A stretch of 27,949 nt of DNA from Schizochytrium sp. CCTCC M209059 (lineage: Eukaryota > Sar > Bigyra > Thraustochytrida > Thraustochytriidae): contig KN805372.1 of NCBI GenBank assembly GCA_000818945.1, positions 772,488-800,436 on the forward strand, written 5' to 3'. A model generated the notes under the pieces. The model was not told the DNA's origin and ran no database searches. It saw nothing but the letters and a program-made list of their open reading frames with translations. Below, in pieces: positions 8,049 to 14,552 of this stretch; positions within the stretch are counted from its first letter, which is position 1; every line of letters starts with the position of its first letter. Made by a program: the position numbers and the translations under genes.

Positions 8049-10466
8049 TCACGATGAAGAAGAGGATGACGATGACGCTGGCAACAAGTGCTCGTGCAGA
8101 AAGAGCAAGAGCTCAAAGACCGCGTTGAGGTTCTGCTCCGTCGGCGCAATGGCATGACCGCTGTCCGGAAACATGTAAAGCTTCGAGGGCACGCCGCGCT
8201 CACGAAGACTGTAATGGAAATAAACGCCCTGATGCGGCGGCACGCGCAAGTCCGAACTGCCCAGCAACGTCAAACACGGGATGCTCACGTTGGCTGCCAC
8301 GCTCACAGGCGAACGCTCATACAACAGCTGCGTGCGCTCCGCCGTGACAACATGTTCGAGTGGTTTGCCCTCTGCCGACCCAAGAACCCAATCTGGAATG
8401 TCGGTTGCCACTACATTGTAATTGAGATTGAGAACTGGGTTCCAAAGCGCTGCGGCGCAGAAGAGGTCCTTGTACTGCGGATGGCCCGCCAGCCAGCCCG
8501 TGAGAAAACCGCCATGCGATCCCCCATAGACGGCCACGCGTTTCGGGTCGAGCACATTTGCGTGCTCCTCAAGCGCGCGTTTCACAAGTTGGCCGCAGTC
8601 ATCAACGTCAGCCACCCCGATCTCGCCCACAAGTGCATTCAAAAGGTCCTCGCCAAAGCCCACCGAGCCACGGTAGTTCAATACAAAGACAGCTACACCT
8701 TGCTGGAAAAGAAAACTTTTCAACAACGAGAACGCATCTCGTGGTGACGCGCTGAACGGGCCGCCATGAATAATCACTACACATGGCAAGTCGCCTTTGC
8801 TCCCCGTCGATGACTCGTCCTTCATGTACGCGAGGTAACCCTCTGCGCCGCTTGCGATGCTCACGCGGTGTTCGTGCAGAGAAGCGCGTGCGAAAAGCCA
8901 ATCGCACGGAGTCTCCTTGTCGGCAATGCTTCTTGACACTTTCAAGTGTGGCTTGTTCCCATCGAGACGATCGTAAAGTGTTATGGCCACAATGCCACGA
9001 GAAGGTTGCTCGCGATCTGTAAAGCGCACGAGCAACATCTTTCCTGGGTGCGTGGTGGACGTGAAACGGATGAGAGCGCAGGCATCACGGACCTTGATCA
9101 GCTCGAATTCGCCTTCATTGAGGCTTTCGTTGCTCTCGTCGCACGATATTTCCAACGCAGTTACCTCATCTGTAGCGTCGAGGTCCACGAGAAACACAAG
9201 GTTCTGCCCTTGCGAAGGGGATTGCATCAAAAACCAGCGCGATGAAGGATCCCGGGCAAAGAGAAAGTTTGCCGCGCGAAGCGACCCATGGTAGCCGTAA
9301 ATACCGGCAAATGCACCCTTGGCTCCGGGTTCGGGTCTCTCGCGCTTGCGATGCACCACGACGCGCAAGTTCTCCAGCGCCGACCCAGAGAGTGTTGCCG
9401 CGTAAAGCTCAAAGCATGTCGTATGGCTGACAAATTCATCTTCGCGCCCAAAAAACACGAGCTGTCCACTGCAACGCGCATACTGGGCTGCATAGGCAAG
9501 AGCCAGATGAGGCGTGAGACAGGTGCACGCGCTCTTGCCTTTGTTGTCGTCTTTTGCTTCGAGAGCATCGAGTGGCAAAAAGTAGAGCCGCGTCGTACGG
9601 TTGAGACAAAAGTTGAGACCCAATTTCCGTACAGGAGTCTCCACGCCGCTAAAGATGAGACCGTCTCCAGCAAATTGTGGGTCCGTCGGAACAAGGTTTT
9701 CGGGAATGCAGTCAATCTTTTGCACTGGATCAGAACCTTCAAGATCCCAAAGAAAAATACTCGCCCGCGTCTTGCCCTCGAGCGTTTCGCCAAAGCTGTC
9801 TTCATATTCGTACTTTGCTTCCCAGAAGGGCTTGTCTTCTTTGGCCCTGTTCGCAGCTGCCTCATCTTCCGTGTTCGTTTCTTTTGTTTTTCCCTTGGTG
9901 TCAGGCGCAAAGGCGTTCGCATAACCTTTGGGTTTCGCCTCCTCGCCCACAAAGACAACCTTGTTTCCATCTGGACTCCACCGAATGCCACCAAAGACAG
10001 CGTCATTGTAGACTTTTGAGGCCACCTCGGACAGTTTCACGGCTTTCACAAATCCGTGGCCAGGTGCCCAGAGCTCAAGCCAGAGCTCCTTGTCGTCTTT
10101 GGCACCTTTGCGGACGCGAATACTACGCGGAGAGACTTCAGGATCAGTCTCGGCAGCATCCTGAAAACGACTCTCGAGCACGAAGGATCCACCGCTGCGC
10201 GCATCCTCCGGCACAGTATCCAGACGAATAGCCTTTGTCTGGCTCGCTCCGGGTGCGAGGGCCTCGCTCGGCACGAGGTAGCGCTCGCGAGAGCCAAAGT
10301 CTTGCATGCGCGCCGGGTCCACCTGCGAGAGCCGCAAGGTCACCACGCACGGCGCGCCGTCGACGCTGCCGGGTAGTGGGTCGATGTCCCCGCCTGCGAT
10401 GCCGGGTCCCGCGCTCTCGCGCAGCGCCTGCAGGCCCGCTGCCACGCGCGCGCGTCGTGCCGCCAT
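8049..10466 (-). CDS. APEH: Acylaminoacyl-peptidase (acylamino-acid-releasing enzyme, S9C prolyl oligopeptidase family)
   Basis: Cytosolic serine peptidase that removes N-acylated residues from short peptides. 805 aa from the ATG at 10466, against about 732 in the human enzyme. The N-terminal half is the beta-propeller (for example the blade segment IRWSPDGNKVVFVGEE). The C-terminal half is the alpha/beta-hydrolase domain: VVIHGGPFSASPRD forms the oxyanion region, nucleophile Ser650 lies in GGSHGGF, Asp739 in GSSDLRVPP and His771 in PDSGHAI. The spacing of the triad (89 and 32 residues) fits the animal enzymes closely. The frame runs 118 codons upstream of this ATG through the divergent promoter and the neighbouring gene, starting without ATG; that part is rejected as coding. 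The extra length includes a Glu/Lys-rich insert near 200-230 and a terminal run of eight Ser encoded by a TCA/TCG repeat. Confidence 0.93.
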   Translation of the reverse strand: MAARRARVAAGLQALRESAGPGIAGGDIDPLPGSVDGAPCVVTLRLSQVDPARMQDFGSRERYLVPSEALAPGASQTKAIRLDTVPEDARSGGSFVLESRFQDAAETDPEVSPRSIRVRKGAKDDKELWLELWAPGHGFVKAVKLSEVASKVYNDAVFGGIRWSPDGNKVVFVGEEAKPKGYANAFAPDTKGKTKETNTEDEAAANRAKEDKPFWEAKYEYEDSFGETLEGKTRASIFLWDLEGSDPVQKIDCIPENLVPTDPQFAGDGLIFSGVETPVRKLGLNFCLNRTTRLYFLPLDALEAKDDNKGKSACTCLTPHLALAYAAQYARCSGQLVFFGREDEFVSHTTCFELYAATLSGSALENLRVVVHRKRERPEPGAKGAFAGIYGYHGSLRAANFLFARDPSSRWFLMQSPSQGQNLVFLVDLDATDEVTALEISCDESNESLNEGEFELIKVRDACALIRFTSTTHPGKMLLVRFTDREQPSRGIVAITLYDRLDGNKPHLKVSRSIADKETPCDWLFARASLHEHRVSIASGAEGYLAYMKDESSTGSKGDLPCVVIIHGGPFSASPRDAFSLLKSFLFQQGVAVFVLNYRGSVGFGEDLLNALVGEIGVADVDDCGQLVKRALEEHANVLDPKRVAVYGGSHGGFLTGWLAGHPQYKDLFCAAALWNPVLNLNYNVVATDIPDWVLGSAEGKPLEHVVTAERTQLLYERSPVSVAANVSIPCLTLLGSSDLRVPPHQGVYFHYSLRERGVPSKLYMFPDSGHAIAPTEQNLNAVFELLLFLHEHLLPASSSSSSSS

Positions 10467-10706
10467 TCTTGTGCAGCTCGAGATTGATCTGGTTCGATCT
10501 TTCCTTTGCTTTCGATTCGAACTCGGTGGGCTCCGTAACGGTGTATGGAAACCGTGACAAATGTAACCTACATAACCTAACGACCACGCGCTCTCTCTTT
10601 CTCTCTCTCTAAAACTTGCTCTTTCGTCTCGTCCAAGCCACGTACGCACGACCCACCAGGTCCCTTTCGCCTGCACGGAGCGAGCGGACTCCGGGCCCGA
10701 GACGCC
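10467..10706. promoter_or_regulatory. Divergent 240-bp promoter region, peptidase / unknown gene
   Basis: It separates the start codons of two genes on opposite strands and must hold both promoters. It contains two TAACCTA copies 9 bp apart (about 10564-10580) and a CT-rich tract (10590-10611) next to the plus-strand gene. No clear TATA box was seen. An inverted GTAACGGT / ACCGTGAC pair (one mismatch) lies around 10535-10558. Confidence 0.55.
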
Positions 10707-11828
10707 ATGGCAGGGGAGCCAAGGCCGAGCCCTGCTGCGTCTCCGCGAGGTGATGTGGCCGAGGGGGCTGCCGAGGCAATAGGCCGGGGCGACAAGGCCA
10801 GCAGCAAGAGTGGTGGCCAAGACGATGCCGCCGAGGACGAGAAGAGGGGCTCGGAAGACGCTGCCCCGACAACAGAGTCAACGAAGCAAGGCGAGAAACT
10901 GGTCACCGTCAGCGGCGATAACGCAGCGACCTCTGCCAAGGCGACAAGGGCTCGAGGAGGTGGTCTAGCTCCGAATGGGAGCGCCAAGTTTGTGCGCGTC
11001 GGGATCTCAGGACGATCTAAAGCAACTGAAGCTCACGAACGTCTCCGGCCGTCCATCATGCTTGTGCCACCCGAAAAGTCGATCAGCGCCGAGATGCCCG
11101 TGCCCAGGTCCTCTGTGCCCTCAGATATTGCCGCGCAAAGCTCGACAACTCCCGCTCCATTCGCATCTTCTCCGGGTGCAAATGGCATGGCTCATTCACA
11201 TTCCAATGCTCCGACACAAACACAGCGACCAGGCAAACGCCCAAGACCCTTGAATTCGCTGGCATCGACCTCTTCTGCAATGTCTTCGGTCTTGCAACAC
11301 CATCAGCAACAGGCACAACAAGCACAGAGACAAGCGCACGGAGCAGCGGGTCGTGAAGGTCAGCAGCCCTCGCAAGTCATCAAAGCAAGGGATCCAAAAG
11401 TCAAGGCCGTCATTGCCAAGCTGGCAAAGCAACGAAAACAGCAACAACAACAGCTGCACACGCCGGGCCAAGAGGGACAAAATGCAAAGCAGCGAAAGCA
11501 GAAACAAAAACATCGGCAAAAGCCACGAGTTGCTCACGTGCAAACGCAATCCCCAATATCAGCAAACACCAGCTCGCTTCGACGGAACGGTGCCAACTCT
11601 CGAGTCTACAGTGTGGAGGATTCAGGTCAAAGGCTCTCGCTTTCTTCAGTACCCTCTGCTGCAGAGTCCTGGCTGACGTTCGCGCCTGGTAACGAGAATC
11701 CTGGAGAGATAGCATCCAGTCCAAGCGATGGCTCATGGCCGGCATGGACCAAGGATATTTCTCGAGAAGCAAGCTTTCTCCTTCCTCTTCTCAAGCAAGC
11801 TCGCGAGCGCCGGGGGCAGCATCCCTGA
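10707..11828 (+). CDS. Hypothetical low-complexity, probably disordered protein
   Basis: A 373-aa frame with a good ATG context (GCCATGG). Not recognised. The first 110 residues are rich in Ala, Gly, Ser, Glu and Asp; 150-225 is rich in Ser, Pro, Gln and His; 228-280 is rich in Lys, Gln and Arg (for example AKLAKQRKQQQQQ) and could be a nuclear or nucleic-acid-binding segment. The C-terminus has a distinct hydrophobic/aromatic end, with SWLTFAPGNENPG and SWPAWTKDISREASFLLPLL, that looks like a conserved short motif rather than random translation. No signal peptide, membrane segment or enzyme motif is visible. Its divergent arrangement with the peptidase gene supports a real promoter here. It might be a regulatory or scaffold protein, but no function is claimed. 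Confidence 0.6.
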   Translation: MAGEPRPSPAASPRGDVAEGAAEAIGRGDKASSKSGGQDDAAEDEKRGSEDAAPTTESTKQGEKLVTVSGDNAATSAKATRARGGGLAPNGSAKFVRVGISGRSKATEAHERLRPSIMLVPPEKSISAEMPVPRSSVPSDIAAQSSTTPAPFASSPGANGMAHSHSNAPTQTQRPGKRPRPLNSLASTSSAMSSVLQHHQQQAQQAQRQAHGAAGREGQQPSQVIKARDPKVKAVIAKLAKQRKQQQQQLHTPGQEGQNAKQRKQKQKHRQKPRVAHVQTQSPISANTSSLRRNGANSRVYSVEDSGQRLSLSSVPSAAESWLTFAPGNENPGEIASSPSDGSWPAWTKDISREASFLLPLLKQARERRGQHP

Positions 11829-12156
11829 TATCTTTATGACTACTGACACTCCTCTTATGTGAAAAAAAACAAACTTGGAAACTGACCCGAGTACACACGT
11901 TGCTCGCTAGCCGTTTCACTATGTCCCGAACTTCTTCTTTGTTCAAGTTGCCGGGCGACATGCATCGCGAGCCAGCCGGAAGCAAGCGCGGCGAATCAGG
12001 GCGTTTCAAGTAGAGAATGGATGATCGCACTGCTTGACCTCCGCTGCCGCAGCCGCGTCGCCTCGGCCACTCGCTTCATGCTTTCTTTCGTTTCTTACGA
12101 TTCTTTCTTTTTTCCTTTTCTTCTTTTTTTGCGAGAGGTCACATTCTTGAGGGACG

Positions 12157-12179
12157 GAGAAAGAAAGAAAGAAAGAAAA
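12157..12179. repeat. (GAAA)n tetranucleotide repeat
   Basis: Five GAAA units read directly, in non-coding DNA. Confidence 0.9.
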
Positions 12180-12314
12180 CAGGAAACCATCTGCTAGGCA
12201 TGGCATAGAGCCAGAACAGAAGTCGATCGATCGGTTGGGCGCCGCGGAATTCTGAGGCGGCCTAGCTGGCCTGACGTGAGTTCCAAGGACAACTTGAAAA
12301 ACCGAGTGTGGCCG

Positions 12315-12353
12315 CCTTGCCTTGCCTCGCCTTGCCTTACCTTGCCTTGCCTT
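12315..12353. repeat. (CCTTG)n pentanucleotide repeat
   Basis: About seven CCTTG-like units with single-base variants (CCTCG, CCTTA). Its reverse complement (CAAGG units) reappears near 20565-20583 upstream of the prenyl synthase fusion. Confidence 0.9.
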
Positions 12354-12400
12354 CTCTGCCTCCGGGTGCCACGGTGTAGAACCGAGGCTTAAGGGGCGAC

Positions 12401-12423
12401 AAGCAAGCAAGCAAGCAAGCAGC
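12401..12423. repeat. (AAGC)n tetranucleotide repeat
   Basis: Five AAGC units followed by AGC, about 260 bp upstream of the next ATG. Confidence 0.9.
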
Positions 12424-12680
12424 AAAGGGTAACATAACGCCTTTGAGCGCACAGCCAGGGGCGCCGCGCAGCCGGTGTTGCTGAGGCGTAGGTAGAGGTT
12501 GGCGGCGACTGGCAAAGGCAAAGTACTTTCGTAGTTCTGCACCGCTCTCCTTTGCTCTGCTCGGCTCGGCACGGCACGGGTACAGCACGGCACAGCAACC
12601 CGAGCCTCGCGAAACAATCTCGTGCGCAGGAACCACTTCAAGACCAGATAAGAAAATAGTATAAAGAACTGGAAACAAGG

Positions 12681-14048
12681 ATGCAGCACTACGAGCCTCA
12701 AGTGATCCGACAGCAGCGGCCTGTGCTCGTCAACACGCACGTTGTTGGCGACAAACGCGTGCAGCTCTGGCACGAGCAGCGTCCCGCCTTCGATGGCCAT
12801 ACCACCTCGCGCGACGTCTACCACGCGCATCCTCTGGAAGCCGGCAAGCGTGGCGTCGCGCCCCCAGGCAACTTGTGCACCGACAAGAACAGCAAGTTCT
12901 ACGGCTCGACCACGAGCAAGGAGTCCTACGTTGAGCATCGAATTGAGGCTCCCGCGCGCAGCTGCACGGAAGAGAAATTCCAACCGAGCAACGCACGCTT
13001 CTATGGAACGACAACTTCGGCAGAAGCCTACATCCCTCATAGTGTAGGACCCGCCAAATCCCTTGCGCCTGTGCCTGCAGAACGGCCAAACTTACCTTTT
13101 TACGGAACAACCACTTCGCGAGAAACCTACCAACCCCATGCAGCGACCGCGCCGTCCGTGCCGAGCTCTTCGGCGCGCGATACACACATTTCCGTCGGGA
13201 CTGGCTCGCAATTTTACGGTGATACAACTGCGAAGAATGCTTACGGTGTCCCGGGGGCTCACGACCCGACCAAACCGATTGTACCTGCGGGCAAATCTCT
13301 CGAGGGCGTGCTCTCGACAAACGAGGGAACGCGCTTTCAGGGCGAGTCCACGTCGCGAGAAACTTTTGTTGCTCATGACGTCCAGCCTCGCGTCCTCCCG
13401 GCGTCCATTGCGTGGGAACCCAATAAGGCCTACTTTTACGGGACCACGACCAACGCAGACTCGTACCCTGCGCACCTCGTGCAGCCCATGGAACGCAACC
13501 GCGGCCCCTCGCATTCTGCCGTCACGAATGCTCCTTTCCAGAGCGCCACGGAATCCCGCGAACGTTTCATGGCGCCTGGCAACGTCGAGCCCGTGCGAGC
13601 CACCCACCCGGTGGGCAACCTCCACGTCGACCATGCGCACTTCCAGGGTACTTCGACGTCTCAAGACACCTTTCGAGGCTGGCAACTCCCTGTGCAGAGG
13701 CTTCCCGTCGGACTCGAGACCGTCAATGATGTTTTCCATGTAATGATCCCGGAGCGCCAGCGTCTTCCTGCCGAGCATGCACAGGTCTTTACGACTGTCA
13801 CTGACGGCCAGACTTCAGTTCAGATCACCGTTCGTCAGGGAACCTCTGGACGGGCTTCTGAGAACACCGTGCTCGCCTCCTTTGAGCTTGTAGGCATCGA
13901 TCCTGCGGCGTGTGGCTCGCCGCAGATCCTCGTCACCTTCTCCATCAACGAGCATTCGCGTCTCCACATTGACGCTGTCGACAAAATCACTGGCAAGGCC
14001 CAGCACATTGCCATTGACCGCGACATTAACGCTTCTGCATTTAAGTAA
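12681..14048 (+). CDS. SAXO-like repeat protein fused to an Hsp70 substrate-binding domain
   Basis: 455 aa in one frame. Residues 37-334 hold nine copies of a motif with the form F-Y/Q-G-x-T-T/S-T-S-x-x-x-Y/F-x-x-H, at 37, 73, 107, 140, 178, 219, 252, 286 and 321, spaced 33-41 residues; the best copies read FYGTTTSRETYQPH. This pattern and spacing resemble the Mn-type repeats of SAXO/MAP6 proteins, which bind and stabilise axonemal or basal-body microtubules. From about 342 the protein becomes Hsp70-like: VGLET, VFTTVTDGQTSVQI, FELVGIDPA, GSPQILVTFSIN and AVDKITGK follow the Hsp70 substrate-binding beta-sandwich in order and spacing. The Hsp70 ATPase domain and helical lid are absent. A likely role is a flagellar microtubule protein with a chaperone-type peptide-binding end; this is inference. 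The stop overlaps a possible splice donor (see 14045-14098). Confidence 0.85.
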   Translation: MQHYEPQVIRQQRPVLVNTHVVGDKRVQLWHEQRPAFDGHTTSRDVYHAHPLEAGKRGVAPPGNLCTDKNSKFYGSTTSKESYVEHRIEAPARSCTEEKFQPSNARFYGTTTSAEAYIPHSVGPAKSLAPVPAERPNLPFYGTTTSRETYQPHAATAPSVPSSSARDTHISVGTGSQFYGDTTAKNAYGVPGAHDPTKPIVPAGKSLEGVLSTNEGTRFQGESTSRETFVAHDVQPRVLPASIAWEPNKAYFYGTTTNADSYPAHLVQPMERNRGPSHSAVTNAPFQSATESRERFMAPGNVEPVRATHPVGNLHVDHAHFQGTSTSQDTFRGWQLPVQRLPVGLETVNDVFHVMIPERQRLPAEHAQVFTTVTDGQTSVQITVRQGTSGRASENTVLASFELVGIDPAACGSPQILVTFSINEHSRLHIDAVDKITGKAQHIAIDRDINASAFK

Positions 14049-14098
14049 GCTTCCCGCGCTTCCTGGCGTGCCACATGATCTTGCCTTTTCTTTTGTAG
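14045..14098 (+). other. Possible 54-bp intron overlapping the stop codon
   Basis: The last codons read TTT AAG TAA GC; GTAAGC at 14045 could be a donor, and a strong pyrimidine tract TTGCCTTTTCTTTTGTAG ends at 14098. Splicing would replace the stop and add a few residues (KPCRI) before TAA. Only the sequence pattern supports this; the unspliced stop is the default. Confidence 0.2.
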
Positions 14099-14248
14099 AC
14101 CCTGCAGAATTTAATCATCGAAAAGTTTCCTACTTACGTAGTACTACCCAACCAGGTTTTTTTTTTTTTTCACAAATGATGCGAAGCCACACGAGTTTTT
14201 GATCCAAACAGCTGGCTAGGACTAGAAGACGCGTCTTACCCTTGGTGA

Positions 14249-14269
14249 ATGGACTCGCATGGAGTCCAT
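14249..14269. other. Hairpin ATGGACTC/GAGTCCAT, 5-nt loop
   Basis: Perfect 8-bp arms (14249-14256 and 14262-14269) with loop GCATG, about 200 bp after the stop of the repeat/Hsp70 gene. It could be in that gene's 3' UTR. A 12-bp palindrome lies 11 bp upstream. Confidence 0.6.
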
Positions 14270-14433
14270 CCAATTTCTTATCAGATTCATCTTTCCGCGT
14301 CATGTCAATGGTGTGGCTTATGGTGCCTCCGTCATGATCGTTCGACTCCGTCATGTTCCCCGCATTCCCCAATAACCGTCTCTCTTTCTCTCTCTGTGTC
14401 TTTCGCTTTGGGAGTTAAGACGGAGAGAGGGAC

Positions 14434-14444
14434 GGGGGGGGGGG
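14434..14444. repeat. Homopolymer G11
   Basis: Eleven consecutive G on the plus strand, about 110 bp before the kinesin ATG. Run length is prone to sequencing error. Confidence 0.9.
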
Positions 14445-14552
14445 TTGTAAAAGGAGAGAAGGGAGCAAACCACCATCACTCCGGAGCGCGCACGGCCAAG
14501 CGAGCTCCGGTCGGCCGACCGCTGGTGGAGAGACTGACCGCTCAACGGGACA

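Larger units (their letters stand above)
11829..12680. other. Intergenic region with multiple short tandem repeats
   Basis: 850 bp between two plus-strand genes. It holds a T/C-rich block (12080-12130), GAAA repeats, CCTTG pentamers, AAGC tetramers and GGCAC-like repeats near 12570-12598. A 30-codon ATG frame at 11921-12013 is too short to support. A long minus-strand frame crossing this region is compositional. The right end should carry the promoter of the repeat/Hsp70 gene; a TATAAAG at 12660-12666 lies only 15 bp before the ATG, too close to be an ordinary TATA box. Confidence 0.7.
14049..14552. other. Intergenic region with poly-T, poly-G and palindromes
   Basis: About 500 bp between two plus-strand genes. 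It contains T14 (14157-14170), a 12-bp perfect palindrome AAGACGCGTCTT (14226-14237), a hairpin (14249-14269), a CT-rich tract (14380-14402) and G11 (14434-14444). It must hold the 3' UTR of the upstream gene and the promoter/5' UTR of the kinesin. No coding sequence recognised. Confidence 0.7.

Noticed and set aside
10500..10560. tRNA-like GAGTTCGAATC on the minus strand in the divergent promoter
   Set aside because: The bases around the T-loop-like sequence do not pair into a 5-bp stem, and no acceptor or anticodon arms could be found.
10467..10820. 118-codon upstream extension of the peptidase frame
   Set aside because: Starts without ATG, crosses the divergent promoter and overlaps the opposite gene.
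11921..12013. 30-codon ATG frame after the disordered protein gene
   Set aside because: Too short, no similarity, no sign of conservation.
12006..13040. 344-codon minus-strand frame overlapping the repeat/Hsp70 gene
   Set aside because: Half lies opposite a plus-strand gene with clear repeats; the remaining part comes from tandem repeats and has no domain.
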